A stretch of DNA of 64,000 nt from Streptomyces sp. Isolate_45. GTDB taxonomy: Bacteria > Actinomycetota > Actinomycetes > Streptomycetales > Streptomycetaceae. The translations under genes and the position numbers were made by a program. The notes under the pieces were generated by a model, which saw only the letters and a list, made by a program, of their open reading frames with translations, was not told the DNA's origin and did not search any database. Numbering within the stretch: position 1 is the first letter of the stretch; each line of letters opens with the position of its first letter. The DNA is taken from NCBI RefSeq assembly GCF_024721315.2, contig NZ_JANFAK020000026.1, forward strand, positions 1 to 64,000. Reading direction: 5' to 3'. This document shows positions 27,671 to 37,168 of the stretch, one piece after another.

Positions 27671-28375
27671 GTGACATCTGATCCGCCCGCCCGTCGTCGA
27701 CAGCGCGGGCCCCGGCCTGTCCTGGCAACCGCCGCGGCCGGGAACGACGCCGAGTACGGAGACATCCTCGCCGTCCTCGGCCAGCAGCTCGGGGAGAAGG
27801 TCGCGCAGGCCACCGATCCCGGGGGCCGCCGTCGCCTCAAGGGCGTCCACTTCGAATACGTCGCGGACCCCAGATCCGTCCACGACATGGCCGGCGGCGC
27901 CGGATACAGCCTCGCCAGCAACTGGTTCACCCAGCTCCTGGCACAGCTCGCCGTCGCCAACAGCATCACCAAGTCCCAGCTCTGCGTCTTTCTGTTCGTG
28001 GCCGGAGGGCAGGTGCCAGGTACCGGTATCGCCCAGTACACCCAGCAGGAGATCACCGACGGGCTGAACCGGATTGCCGCGCAGAAGGGGGGCAAGATGA
28101 TCACCCGTTCCACCGTGAACCGAGCCGTCCAAGGACTGTGCGGCTACAACTGGGTGGAGAAGGCCGGCAACGGCCGGATCCAGATCAACGTGCGCCTGTG
28201 GTTCCAGGGCAACAGTACGACCCAGCAGGAAGTACTCGCCGAGATCGCCGACAAGCACGATCACGACCCCGAGGCCTTCCCCTACGCCGTGGGACCGGAA
28301 GGCGCCCACCAGGAGGAGTTGGACCTCGACTTCGGTGCCGAAGCCGGCTTTCGTGGAAGGAAACGTACCGGGTGA
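27671..28375 (+). CDS. RepL-like plasmid replication initiator (winged helix)
   Basis: This 234-residue protein starts at a GTG with AGGAGG five bases upstream. An N-terminal basic tail (PPARRRQRGPR) precedes a central domain with segments ITKSQLCVFLFVAGG, YTQQEITDGLNRIAAQ and TRSTVNRAVQGL, which fit the helix-turn-helix and wing of RepL-type (Firmicute plasmid) or MarR-like replication proteins, ending with IQINVRLWFQ. I infer that it binds the repeats just upstream and initiates plasmid replication. A transcriptional regulator is the alternative. A second winged-helix gene follows after 51 bases. Confidence 0.6.
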   Translation: MTSDPPARRRQRGPRPVLATAAAGNDAEYGDILAVLGQQLGEKVAQATDPGGRRRLKGVHFEYVADPRSVHDMAGGAGYSLASNWFTQLLAQLAVANSITKSQLCVFLFVAGGQVPGTGIAQYTQQEITDGLNRIAAQKGGKMITRSTVNRAVQGLCGYNWVEKAGNGRIQINVRLWFQGNSTTQQEVLAEIADKHDHDPEAFPYAVGPEGAHQEELDLDFGAEAGFRGRKRTG

Positions 28376-28426
28376 TAGTGCTGACATGCCCGCGCGCGGG
28401 CGACCGCTCACGAGGAAGGCCATCCC

Positions 28427-28843
28427 ATGGCTAACGTCATGTCTCCGATCGTCGCGGAGCGCATCTGGGCCCTGCCGCTGTCAGGATCCGCCGTCAAGTT
28501 CCTCCAATACCTCGTCTCCCGCAGCGACTTCGGCGGAACGCTGCCGGTACGGCAGAAGGACATGGCGGCCGAGTACGGCGTCACGCCCCAGGCCGTCAGC
28601 GGCCTCATGGCGCCTCTGTGCGACCTCAACATCGTCCTCAGGCCGCGCAGCGAGGAACGGAACGGCAACTCCTACCGGCTTCACCCGCTCGCGGCGAAGT
28701 ACGAGAGCCCCGACGCAATGGAGGCCGCTTTCCGTGCCGCTCTGGCACGGATCCAGGCGGGGGACCTCCCCAACCTGAAGCTGCCGACCTACCAGCAGGC
28801 TCCGCCGGCCCCGACCGGCAGGCCGAAGCTGCAGGTCGCCTGA
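28427..28843 (+). CDS. Small winged-helix protein, probable replication partner
   Basis: This 138-residue protein has helix-turn-helix sequence (LPVRQKDMAAEYGVTPQAVS, then LMAPLCDLNIVLRPR) of the MarR/RepL type, and a Pro-rich C-terminus. GAGGAAGG precedes the ATG. It follows the RepL-like gene closely and in the same direction, and a terminator comes right after it, so the two form one operon. Its role could be replication control or copy-number regulation. Confidence 0.6.
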   Translation: MANVMSPIVAERIWALPLSGSAVKFLQYLVSRSDFGGTLPVRQKDMAAEYGVTPQAVSGLMAPLCDLNIVLRPRSEERNGNSYRLHPLAAKYESPDAMEAAFRAALARIQAGDLPNLKLPTYQQAPPAPTGRPKLQVA

Positions 28844-28866
28844 CCGGAGATCCGCAGGACACATGC

Positions 28867-28898
28867 AGAGAGGCCCCCACCAAGGTGGGGACCCCTCT
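28867..28898 (+). terminator. Terminator hairpin after the rep operon
   Basis: AGAGGCCCCCACC and GGTGGGGACCCCTCT form a stem with a 2-base loop region (AA) and one internal mismatch. It lies 24 bases after the winged-helix gene. Confidence 0.7.
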
Positions 28899-29241
28899 GT
28901 GCCTGAGTAACAGTTGGCGGCCAGTATATCCGCCGAGCCGGTTCCCTGCAGGCAGTCGAAATCTGCCGCGAGGTGCGGGTGATGGACCGGCCGGAACTTG
29001 TGGCCTGTCCACGCTGGTCCCCCTCATGCGGGGCCGGAGCCTTTGCTCGGAGGCTGCGCCGGGTGCACCTCTGTGCGCGAGAATGTTCGGCATGACGACT
29101 TGAAGAGCACCGGCCGGGCGACAGCATTGGCGAAAGGTCGGGAGCTGGGACACGATTCCCGACGGCGATCGACGCGTCTGCGCCGACTGCGGGACGCCCG
29201 CCTGCTCGTACCAGTATCGCTTCCATCCACCCACGTCCTCG

Positions 29242-29439
29242 ATGTTCGAACGGTGCATCGGACTCGCCTGGTGTTCCACTTGCCGGATCTACTCCGGCAA
29301 CATGGTGTACATCCCGCGGAAGCGAGTCCTGGTCGACCTCCTCGCATCCCTTCCTCTTGCACAGCGAGAACGGCTTCTGCGTTCGGAGACTCGACTGATC
29401 GAGTTCCTGGATCTCCAGGCCCGCGGAGCCGGAAGTTAG
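29242..29439 (+). CDS. Small Cys-rich Streptomyces protein, start codon apparently lost
   Basis: The conserved part (WCSTCRIYSGNMVYIPR, then LLRSETRLIEFL) matches a family of short Streptomyces proteins that I know only as hypothetical. The frame remains homologous upstream of this ATG: from 29146 it reads WDTIPDGDRRVCADCGTPAC, a CxxC pair, up to a stop at 29101, but no ATG, GTG or TTG exists there. The intact family member would start upstream, so either the start codon has mutated or a truncated form is made. Cys pairs in both halves suggest a zinc ribbon. Confidence 0.5.
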   Translation: MFERCIGLAWCSTCRIYSGNMVYIPRKRVLVDLLASLPLAQRERLLRSETRLIEFLDLQARGAGS

Positions 29440-29529
29440 GGTCGCGGCCGGCCGCGATCAGGAGAAGCCGCTTGCGCAGTAGCGGAAGTTTCGCTGTGCC
29501 GAACATGCTGCGCTTCGCCGCAGCGGACT

Positions 29530-30149
29530 GCCAGGCCCCGCCTTCCCCTTCGGCCCGGCCCTGCTCGCCGCCGTCCGCGCACGCCTGGCCGCAGACGGGC
29601 TCGGCAACAACGAGACCGCCGACCTGGTTCACCTGCTGCACCAGTGGGGCCCGCAGGCCGCCGCCCTGCCCGAGCTGTACGCCGTGCTGCCCCGCTTCCA
29701 GTACGCGGCCACAGCCATCACCGCCGTGGCAGCCGACGGCCCGCAGGCCGAGCGCGAGCAGGCCGGCGCCGCGCTGCTTGCCGCCGCCGGGCCGCTGATG
29801 GTGGCGCCGGGCCCACCACGACCTCACCGGCGAGACGGACGTCCTGCTCGATGCCGTCGCCAAGGCACTCGCCGCCGGCCCGCGCGAGGTCGCCCAGGCC
29901 GCCGCCACACTGGGCGTGACGGCCGCCGGACTGCTCCCCGCCCTGCGGGCAGCCGTCAGTGAGGACGCCGAGCAGACCACCCCGCAACTGGACCGCGGCA
30001 TCGCTATCGCCACCGCCCTGTGGCAGATCGACGGCGACGCCGAGGAAGCCGTCACGATCCTGGCCTCCGTTCTTGACCGCACCACCGGCGTCGCGAACGG
30101 CATCATCCGCGAGGACGAGCGGCTGCGCGCCATCCTGACCGCCATGTGA
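29530..30149 (+). pseudogene. HEAT-repeat-like gene broken by a frameshift
   Basis: Alanine-rich helical repeats continue from about 29530 (AVRARLAADGLGNNETADL, LPRFQYAATAITAVAADGP) to 29812, and then the same kind of sequence resumes in another frame (DVLLDAVAKALAAGP, TAAGLLPALRAAV, DRTTGVANGII) to the stop at 30149. A single-base change at about 29812 would join them. No start codon for the first part is convincing, so the 5' end is lost as well. Confidence 0.55.
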
Positions 30150-30601
30150 TCCCCAGGCCGGCGGGGCGGACGAGTGATCGATCGCCCCCGGCATGAGGCA
30201 TTGCGTACGGGGCGTACGCCGGTGAGGGTCCCGCGAACGGTCTGGCGCCCTGGGCACCTTCCGACAACGCTCGTTCGAAGTACGGAACGGCAGCCCCCGC
30301 TCCCTCAGCCACAGCCACAACGGCTCCGGCCCCTTGGTGGACGCGATGCGCTCCTGCCAGGAGCCGACCATGACCACCCCGCAGCCCCGGCTACGGTCGC
30401 CACCTGGGCCCCTGCCGGACCGGACCGTGCGTGATCTGTCACATCCCGACGTGCAAATACGGCTTGGCGCGTCGCTCACCTGCACGTCATGCAACGCCTG
30501 AAGTGGAGGAGATCCGGACGTGAGGCGGGTGGGCGGTGTCGGGCCTGCTCACCGGACCCGTACTGCGCCCGCCGCCGCACGTCCGGTGGAGATGCGCTCC
30601 G
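30150..30601. other. Intergenic stretch, nothing recognised
   Basis: About 450 bases with no supported gene between the broken HEAT gene and the end of the sigma/anti-sigma-like operon. Confidence 0.5.
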
Positions 30602-31489
30602 TCAGCCGAGGGGGACGGTCTTCTGTTCCTTCTGCACCGGGTTGGCGTCGGCGGCCTTGACCAGGTCGAGGAAGGCGGAGGCTTTGGCGACTTCCAGGAG
30701 CTGGTCGTTGGTGACCGGTGCCGAGGTGTTCGACCCGTCGTGCGGGCTGATGGCCAGTGAGACGGTGCTCTTGCCGTACCGGAAGTGGAGCCGGGTTTCG
30801 CTGACGTTGCCGTTGTTGATCGGCGAGGTCGCGGACATGGCCTCAATGCCGCCGGGCAGGGTGGTCCTCCTACAGACCTGGCCCTGCTCCGTCACGCAGT
30901 CCGGACCCTTGGCATAGGTCTCCGGACCCGACGGACGCACCGAGAAGATGATGGTGAAGGTTTTGCCGTCCTTCGTGCCCTGGTACAGGTTCACGCTGAG
31001 GTCGGTCCGCCGGACCGTGCCGATCGTCGCCGGGAGCAGGCTCTGAAGCACGGGCACGGCCTGGTTCTGGAAGTTCTCCTGCTGGGCTCGCTGGGCCGGC
31101 GGCAGATCGGCCATGGAGTCGCCGCCCGGGGACGGTTCGAGGTGTACGGGCGGCAGCGGCACGTTACTCGACGACGGCGACGACGGCGACGACGGCGATG
31201 ACGGCGATGACGCCGGCTGCGCGGCCACGTTCACCTGCCCGGAGGCCCGGGCGCCGCTCTTGTCGACGGGCAGTGCCACGGTCACGGTCACGCCGAGCGC
31301 GGCCACGGTCAGCACCGCCCCGCCGATCGCGAACCGGGCGCGCGACCGGCGGCGTCGGCCCTGGGCGCGGGCCGCGGCCACGAGGTCGGGGAGCGGGGGC
31401 AGGTCGGTGGTCGTACGGTCCATCGCGTCCCGGACGAGCATGACGGCCCTGTCGTCGGGGACTTCGTAGAGGTCTTCGTTGCTATCCAT
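30602..31489 (-). CDS. Membrane-anchored partner of the SigE-type sigma factor (putative anti-sigma or sensor)
   Basis: The 295-residue protein has a cytoplasmic N-terminus of about 50 residues, one membrane helix (FAIGGAVLTVAALGVTVTVAL), a low-complexity Pro/Ser linker (SPSSPSSPSSPSSSN) and an extracytoplasmic domain of about 200 residues. Its stop codon region is followed by nothing; upstream it lies nine bases after the sigma gene. The architecture is typical of the gene that follows SigE-family sigma factors in Streptomyces, thought to control the sigma factor, although it has no zinc anti-sigma (HxxxCxxC) motif. GAGGAG lies before the ATG. Confidence 0.7.
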   Translation of the reverse strand: MDSNEDLYEVPDDRAVMLVRDAMDRTTTDLPPLPDLVAAARAQGRRRRSRARFAIGGAVLTVAALGVTVTVALPVDKSGARASGQVNVAAQPASSPSSPSSPSSPSSSNVPLPPVHLEPSPGGDSMADLPPAQRAQQENFQNQAVPVLQSLLPATIGTVRRTDLSVNLYQGTKDGKTFTIIFSVRPSGPETYAKGPDCVTEQGQVCRRTTLPGGIEAMSATSPINNGNVSETRLHFRYGKSTVSLAISPHDGSNTSAPVTNDQLLEVAKASAFLDLVKAADANPVQKEQKTVPLG

Positions 31490-31498
31490 GACGTCTCC

Positions 31499-32053
31499 TC
31501 AGTTCTCGGTGGCGTAGACGTGGGCCTCGCCGAGCTGTGTGCGCAGCTTCGCCAGGGCACGTGAGCACTGGCTCTTGACCGTTCCCTCGCTGCACCGCAG
31601 CAGTTCGGCGACCGTGCCGACGCTGAGGTCCTCCCAGTAGCGCAGGACGACCATGGCCCGGGCGCGCGGCGGCAGCTCGGCGAGTGCGGCGAGCAGGGTG
31701 ACGCGCAGTTCGGCGTGTTCGGGCAGCGGCGGTCGGTCGGCGTGCCGGTGGGCAAGGAGGTCCCGCAGCCGGCGTCGCCGTTCGGCGAGGAAGGTGCGGG
31801 TGAGCACGGTCCTGGCGTACGCGTCGGGACTCTCGGCGGCGGATACCTTCCGCCAGTGCTGGAACAGCTTCGCGAGGGTCGTCTGGGTCAGATCACGTGC
31901 GCCGTCGACGTTTCCGCACAGCAGGTACGCGGTCCGGTACAGCTTGCGCTGACCGGCCCGGGCGAAGGCCTCGAAATCGAGACCTTCGCCCGAACCGGGC
32001 CTGACGCCATGTCTGACGTCCTGCCCGGAGTCGTGCTCGGTGCCTGGCGGCAT
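31499..32053 (-). CDS. SigE-family RNA polymerase sigma factor
   Basis: The 184-residue protein has region 2 (FARAGQRKLYRTAYLLCGN, RDLTQTTLAKLFQHW) and region 4 (LPPRARAMVVLRYWEDLSVGT, GTVKSQCSRALAKLR), the hallmark of the SigE subfamily of sigma-70 factors in Streptomyces. It would direct RNA polymerase to its own promoter type, perhaps in response to a signal passed by the adjacent membrane protein. An extended N-terminus of about 25 residues precedes region 2. Its targets are unknown; the neighbouring ABC exporter genes are divergent. Confidence 0.88.
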   Translation of the reverse strand: MPPGTEHDSGQDVRHGVRPGSGEGLDFEAFARAGQRKLYRTAYLLCGNVDGARDLTQTTLAKLFQHWRKVSAAESPDAYARTVLTRTFLAERRRRLRDLLAHRHADRPPLPEHAELRVTLLAALAELPPRARAMVVLRYWEDLSVGTVAELLRCSEGTVKSQCSRALAKLRTQLGEAHVYATEN

Positions 32054-32384
32054 CAGCCCTCCCCTTCACTTGCGTCTGTCTGTCCCCCTGTCCTGAGTGC
32101 TGCCACCGGGAAAAGGTTGAACACTAATTCTTCATGGAGGGCGCGTTCTCGGAGCGGGCGGCGACGAGGGAAGCCCTGAGGCGGTTGATGGCTCGTTCGA
32201 GGGTGCCGCGTCTTCTTGTACCTGCCGGCGTACGGGGTACCCCTGCCCGGCCTGTCCACGAACGCCCTGGACGTCGAGCCTTGGTGGCAAGAGTGCTCGA
32301 TGACAATCGGCACCCTGGATTCGAAGCGGACAAGCCCCTTAGTCTCCGAGTACCGGGGGTGCTGTACCGAACCAAGGAGATCCA
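32054..32384. other. Divergent intergenic region, no gene supported
   Basis: This 330-base region separates the sigma operon from the ABC exporter. No domain-bearing frame is found. It ends with AAGGAG at 32374-32379, the ribosome site of the ABC ATPase. Confidence 0.5.
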
Positions 32385-33272
32385 TTGTTACGACTTGAAG
32401 CGGTGAGCAAGCGCTACGGCCGTGGCGATTGGGTCCTGCGAGACGTGAACGTGGAGGCCCCGGCGGGTGAGATCGTGGCATTCGCAGGCGGCAACGGATC
32501 GGGGAAGTCGACCCTGCTGCGGATCGCGGTGGGCCTGTCCCGGCCGACCCGCGGCGCGGTGGCTGCCCGGCCGCCCGTTGTCGGGTACGTTCCGGACCGG
32601 TTCTCTCCCAACGAACGCATGTCGGCCGCGGCGTACCTGACGCACATGGGCCGCGTCCGCGGGCTGGCCACCTCGGTCGCCTCGGCGCGGGCCGGCCGGC
32701 TGATGGAGCGACTCACCCTGGTGGGCGGCAAGGACGCCCCCCTGCGGAGCCTGTCGAAGGGCAACGCGCAGAAGGTCGCGCTGGCCCAGGCCCTCCTGGT
32801 GGAACCCGGGCTGCTCGTGCTGGACGAGCCCTGGTCCGGGCTGGACGCCGACGCACACCGCGTGCTCGCCGAGATCATGACCGAGGTCGCGGCTTCCGGC
32901 GGCGCCGTCGTGTTCACCGACCATCGCGAGTCGGTCACCCGGGCCCACGCCACCCGGACATACACGGTCGGGAAGGGCCGCGTGTCGTTGCGGGGACCGG
33001 AGGCGTGGCCTACCGAGCAGCGGCCCGTGTCCGACGTCATCCTGACCGCGGGCCGGGACGGCCCCCTACGGCGGGACCTCGCCTGGGAGCAACTGGACGG
33101 CGTACTGACGGTGAGCCGGGACGTCACGGGCGTCAGGATGCGCGTGGAACGCGAGTCCATCGACGCTCTGCTGTTCACTGCGCTCCAGCACGGCTGGTCC
33201 GTCGAGCGCGTCACCGGGATGCCGGACCACCACCGGATGCCGAACGCGGTGACGAACGGGGACATGCGGTGA
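32385..33272 (+). CDS. ABC transporter ATP-binding protein
   Basis: The protein is 295 residues long. Walker A is GGNGSGKST near residue 35 and the signature is degenerate: LSKGNAQKVALAQAL instead of LSGGQ. The Walker B segment is LLVLDEPWSGLD. An additional C-terminal region of about 80 residues may be regulatory. TTG 32385 has AAGGAG five bases upstream. The stop overlaps the permease start as GTGA. Small exporters of this type, with six-helix permeases, often provide self-resistance to peptides. Confidence 0.9.
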   Translation: MLRLEAVSKRYGRGDWVLRDVNVEAPAGEIVAFAGGNGSGKSTLLRIAVGLSRPTRGAVAARPPVVGYVPDRFSPNERMSAAAYLTHMGRVRGLATSVASARAGRLMERLTLVGGKDAPLRSLSKGNAQKVALAQALLVEPGLLVLDEPWSGLDADAHRVLAEIMTEVAASGGAVVFTDHRESVTRAHATRTYTVGKGRVSLRGPEAWPTEQRPVSDVILTAGRDGPLRRDLAWEQLDGVLTVSRDVTGVRMRVERESIDALLFTALQHGWSVERVTGMPDHHRMPNAVTNGDMR

Positions 33273-33928
33273 TCGCGCTCATCCGCTACACCTTCGCCAC
33301 CGTGCTGTACACACAGCGCTACCTCGCGCCGCTGCTCCTGTTCACGGGCCTAATGGGTGTGCTGACCGTCAACGGAAGCGGCCCGCTGCCCCCTGCCTAC
33401 GCCTCCTCCGCCGGCGCGTTGTTCGTCTGCTCGACCTGGCTGACCATCGCTCTGATGAGCCTGGACGACCCGCCGCAGCGGGCGATCGTCGTCATCTCCG
33501 CAGGCGGCCGGTCGCTCACGGTCCTGCTCGCGGCGATCGGCACGGCCCTGCTGAGCTGTCTCGTCCTGATGATCTTCGGACTTTTGTTCCCGTTGTGGAT
33601 GGGCGACTACGTGGTCACCACGACCGACCTCCTGCTGGGCTTCGAGGCACAGCTCACCTGTGCCCTCGTCGGCATCGCCATCGGCGTGCTGTGCTCGCGG
33701 CTGGTGTTCAAACGGCAGGGGTACGCCCTGGTCGCCGCCCTCGCATTGGTGATGGGAGCGCTTTTCACCAAGGGCATGCCTCCGATCAACCGCATGTTCA
33801 CCCTGATGTCCACGACCCCCGACGCGGCGAAACTGCTCGCCCCTACGGGCGTCATGCTGGCGATCTCCGCGATGATCCTTGCCGTGTTCACCGCCGCCAC
33901 GCAGTTCGTCGCCGGGCGCAGGGAATAG
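33269..33928 (+). CDS. ABC transporter permease, small
   Basis: This 219-residue membrane protein has about six helices (for example YLAPLLLFTGLMGVLTVNG, VLLAAIGTALLSCLVLMIF, ALVAALALVMGALF, GVMLAISAMILAVFTAAT). It has no recognisable sequence motif. GTG at 33269 overlaps the ATPase stop, so the pair is translationally coupled. It probably forms a dimer with two ATPase subunits. The cargo is unknown. Confidence 0.8.
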   Translation: MIALIRYTFATVLYTQRYLAPLLLFTGLMGVLTVNGSGPLPPAYASSAGALFVCSTWLTIALMSLDDPPQRAIVVISAGGRSLTVLLAAIGTALLSCLVLMIFGLLFPLWMGDYVVTTTDLLLGFEAQLTCALVGIAIGVLCSRLVFKRQGYALVAALALVMGALFTKGMPPINRMFTLMSTTPDAAKLLAPTGVMLAISAMILAVFTAATQFVAGRRE

Positions 33929-34099
33929 ACCGCCGGCCCGCACCGCCCAAGGGCCCGCCGCTGGGCACCTGGTGACCAGCGCAGGCCTGCCGGGCGTATG
34001 CGTCAAACTTTCTCGCTCAACTCCTGGCGGGTGGTCCGGCCATGGGCCGGCTACTGGGCATGCCGTGCTGGCTCGACGATCTGTTCCGGTAATTTCTCG

Positions 34100-34457
34100 C
34101 GGCCGAGAGCTGAAGAGGTTGATCGCGGACAAGCACGTCGTGGGGGTCACCACGAATCCCACGATCCTCGCCTCGGCCCCATCGAAGAGGGACCGCTACA
34201 ACGAACAGCTGTGCCGCCTGGGCGACGAGGGAAGCAGCGTCGACGATGCGGTCTTTCCCCTCACCACCGACGACGTACGTGACGCCTGCGCCTGCCGGCG
34301 CACCCTCCGCGCCCTCGCGGCGACCGGAGACCGGCTCTCCGCCGAAGACCTGGACGTGCTGCTGGAACGAGCCGAGCGGCAGAGCGCCACGCTGGAGGAG
34401 CTGCGTTCCGCCATGGCGGCTCGGACGATGGGATCCTGGCCGCCGGCCGCGCGGTGA
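34100..34457 (+). pseudogene. tal: Truncated transaldolase
   Basis: The sequence GVTTNPTILASAPSKRDRYNEQL is the N-terminal part of the transaldolase TIM barrel, and DDVRDAC follows it as in intact proteins. The frame then jumps to a piece resembling the C-terminal helices (DRLSAEDLDVLLERAE) and stops at 34457. The Lys nucleophile region and most of the barrel are missing, so it is a remnant of about 115 codons. It lies directly upstream of transketolase, the usual partner in pentose phosphate operons. Confidence 0.7.
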
Positions 34458-34563
34458 CGACAACGAGGGCATCAGCGTGTGCCGACCGGCAAGGCCGCGA
34501 GGGTGCATCCGCCGACGGGCGGCCCGCAGGGCCGGTCCGACCGCTTGACGAAGGGACGGCAAC

Positions 34564-36771
34564 ATGACCGGCGAGCAGTCCGACGCAGTACGGGGTGACA
34601 GGTCCGTGGCGCCTCCCGCGGCCGAGCGCGCGGGGTGGGACGCGGTGGACGTACGCGCGGTGGACACCGTGCGCCTGCTGGCGGCCGACGCGGTGCAGAA
34701 GGTCGGCAATGGCCACCCGGGGACGGCGATGAGCCTGGCCCCGCTGGCGTACCTGCTGTTCCAGAACGTCATGCGACACGATCCGGACGACGACCAGTGG
34801 CTGGGCCGGGACCGGTTCGTGCTCTCCTGCGGCCACTCCAGCCTGACGCTCTACATCCAGTTGTACCTGGCCGGCTACGGCCTGGAGCTGTCGGACCTGG
34901 AGGCGTACCGAACCTGGGCCTCGGCCACGCCCGGTCACCCGGAACACCGTCACACCCGAGGGGTTGAGATCACCACCGGACCGTTGGGACAGGGTCTGGC
35001 CGGCGCGGTCGGCATGGCGATGGCCGCCCGCCGCGAACGCGGCCTGCTGGACCCGGACGCGGAACCGGGCACCAGCCCCTTCGACCACCACATCTACGTC
35101 ATCGCCTCCGACGGCGACATGATGGAAGGCGTCACCGCGGAGGCCGCTTCGCTGGCGGGCCACCAGGAACTGGGTGCCCTGACCGTCTTCTACGACTCGA
35201 ACCACATCTCGATCGAGGACGACACCGACGTCGCCTTCAGCGAGGACGTGCCGGCCCGCTTCGCCGCCTACGGCTGGCACGTGCAGACCGTCGACTGGAC
35301 CGCGACCGGCGAGTACGTCGAGGACATCGACGCCCTGCTCGCCGCGACCGGCGCCGCCCGGGCCGAGACCGGACGCCCCTCGCTGATCATGCTGCGGACC
35401 CTGATCGGCTGGCCGGCCCCCACCAAGCAGAACACCGGCAAGGCGCACGGCTCGGCACTGGGCGAGGACGAGATCGTCGCAACCAAGCAACTACTGGGCT
35501 TCGACCCCGAAGCTCACTTCATCGTCGAGGACGAGGTCCTGGCCCGTACCCGGCAGGCAGCGGATCGCGGCCGCACCGCGCACGCCGAATGGGACAAGGC
35601 ACTCACGACCTGGCGCGGTGCGCAGCCCGAGCGCGCCGCGCTGCTGGACCGGCTCCGGGCCCAACGGTTGCCGGCCGGCTGGACCGAGGTCCTGCCCACC
35701 TTTCCCGCCGATGCCAAGGGGATGGCGACGCGTGCCGCCTCAGGTGCGGTCCTCACCGCGCTGGCCCCGGTACTGCCGGAACTGTGGGGCGGCTCGGCCG
35801 ACCTCGCGGGGAGCAACAACACCACCATGGACGGTGAGCCGTCGTTCGTGCCGGCCGACCGGCAGACGAAGGACTGGAAGGGCGGGCCCTACGGGCGCAC
35901 CCTGCACTTCGGGATCCGCGAGCACGCCATGGGCGCCGTCCTCAACGGCATCGCGCTCCAAAGTCTCACCCGCCCCTACGGCGGCACCTTCCTGACCTTC
36001 TCCGACTACATGCGGCCCGCCGTCCGCCTCGCCGCCCTGATGCGACTGCCCGTCACCTACGTCTGGACCCACGACTCCATCGGTCTGGGCGAGGACGGCC
36101 CCACCCATCAGCCCGTCGAACACCTCGCCGCGCTGCGCGCCATTCCCGGCCTCGACGTGGTGCGGCCCGCCGACGCCAACGAGACCACCACCTGCTGGCA
36201 GACCATCCTGGAACACACCGACCGACCCGCCGGCCTGATCCTGTCCCGCCAGAACCTGCCCGTCCTCGACCGCGGAGAGCACGCCCCCGCCCGGAACGCG
36301 GCCCGCGGCGGCTACGCCCTCGCGGACGCAGCCGACGGCTCCGCGCCCCAGGTGATCCTGATCGCCACCGGCTCCGAGGTCCACATCGCCCTGAAGGCCC
36401 GCGACCTCCTGACCGCCGAGGGCCTGGCGGTGCGGGTGGTATCAATGCCGTGCCGCGAATGGTTCGCCGCCCAACCCCAGGAATACCGGGACGAGGTCCT
36501 GCCGCCGTCCGTGCGCGCCCGGGTCAGCGTCGAGGCCGCCGTCGGCCAGGGCTGGCGCGACGTGGTCGGCGACGCCGGACGCATCGTCAGCCTGGAGCAC
36601 TACGGAGCCTCCGCCGACTACCAGCGCCTTTACGACGAGTTCGGCATCACCCCCGAGGCGGTCGCCGCAGCCGCCCGCGACAGCATCCACGACACCACCC
36701 GGGCCCCGCGCCCCGGAGGACATCAGCACACCGCCACCCCATTGCAGGGCCGCACCGGCGATCATCCCTAG
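34564..36771 (+). CDS. tkt: Transketolase
   Basis: This full-length 735-residue enzyme uses thiamine diphosphate to move two-carbon units between sugar phosphates. The N-terminal part has GNGHPGTAMSLAP, the catalytic HHIYV region and the ThDP motif ASDGDMMEG near residue 181; the middle domain includes FGIREHAMGA and the Pyr domain GEDGPTHQPVEHLAALR. All key residues expected seem to be present. Length is slightly more than the usual 690 because of a 25-residue N-terminal extension and a variable tail. The neighbouring transaldolase gene is broken. It could be a plasmid-borne paralogue supporting a secondary pathway. Confidence 0.92.
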   Translation: MTGEQSDAVRGDRSVAPPAAERAGWDAVDVRAVDTVRLLAADAVQKVGNGHPGTAMSLAPLAYLLFQNVMRHDPDDDQWLGRDRFVLSCGHSSLTLYIQLYLAGYGLELSDLEAYRTWASATPGHPEHRHTRGVEITTGPLGQGLAGAVGMAMAARRERGLLDPDAEPGTSPFDHHIYVIASDGDMMEGVTAEAASLAGHQELGALTVFYDSNHISIEDDTDVAFSEDVPARFAAYGWHVQTVDWTATGEYVEDIDALLAATGAARAETGRPSLIMLRTLIGWPAPTKQNTGKAHGSALGEDEIVATKQLLGFDPEAHFIVEDEVLARTRQAADRGRTAHAEWDKALTTWRGAQPERAALLDRLRAQRLPAGWTEVLPTFPADAKGMATRAASGAVLTALAPVLPELWGGSADLAGSNNTTMDGEPSFVPADRQTKDWKGGPYGRTLHFGIREHAMGAVLNGIALQSLTRPYGGTFLTFSDYMRPAVRLAALMRLPVTYVWTHDSIGLGEDGPTHQPVEHLAALRAIPGLDVVRPADANETTTCWQTILEHTDRPAGLILSRQNLPVLDRGEHAPARNAARGGYALADAADGSAPQVILIATGSEVHIALKARDLLTAEGLAVRVVSMPCREWFAAQPQEYRDEVLPPSVRARVSVEAAVGQGWRDVVGDAGRIVSLEHYGASADYQRLYDEFGITPEAVAAAARDSIHDTTRAPRPGGHQHTATPLQGRTGDHP

Positions 36772-36787
36772 GGCCTGAGGCGGTCAC

Positions 36788-37168
36788 TCACGGCGTCAGA
36801 TCGAGGATCCGGACCGGCAGGCCCTCCCAGCGCTTCGGCACGGTGGTGGCCACGATCGCGCCTTCGGGCCTGTCCACCGTGGGTTGCGCCGCGTGCCGGC
36901 TATGGGCGGCCGCCCAGGTCTCCTGCTGGGCGATGGCGAGGGCTGCGGGCAGGTCCAGGTCGAGGACGGTGATGCCGGGCAGGGCGGCCAGGTGCTCGGC
37001 GGTTCCGGGGCGGGCCCGGTCGGCCTCGACGAGCGCGCACGAGGGCGCGTAGAGGAACCAGCCGGTCTCGGCGTGCGCGCGGTGGATCAGCCGGGAGGCC
37101 AGCACGTTGCCCTGCCCGGCCGCCGCCATCGCCGTCTCGTCCAGCACGATGTGCATCGCTTCACTCAC
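36788..37168 (-). CDS. vapC: PIN-domain toxin (VapC-type)
   Basis: This 126-residue protein has the PIN-fold pattern: IVLDETAM with an acidic residue near the N-terminus, ALVEADRARPG in the middle and TVDRPEGAIVATTVPKRWEGLPVRILDL at the end, described here in parts. These match the actinobacterial VapC-like group in which a few acidic residues bind magnesium for RNA cleavage; the first Asp is followed by Glu. The start overlaps the upstream antitoxin gene. It is probably inactive when bound to that antitoxin. Confidence 0.72.
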   Translation of the reverse strand: MSEAMHIVLDETAMAAAGQGNVLASRLIHRAHAETGWFLYAPSCALVEADRARPGTAEHLAALPGITVLDLDLPAALAIAQQETWAAAHSRHAAQPTVDRPEGAIVATTVPKRWEGLPVRILDLTP

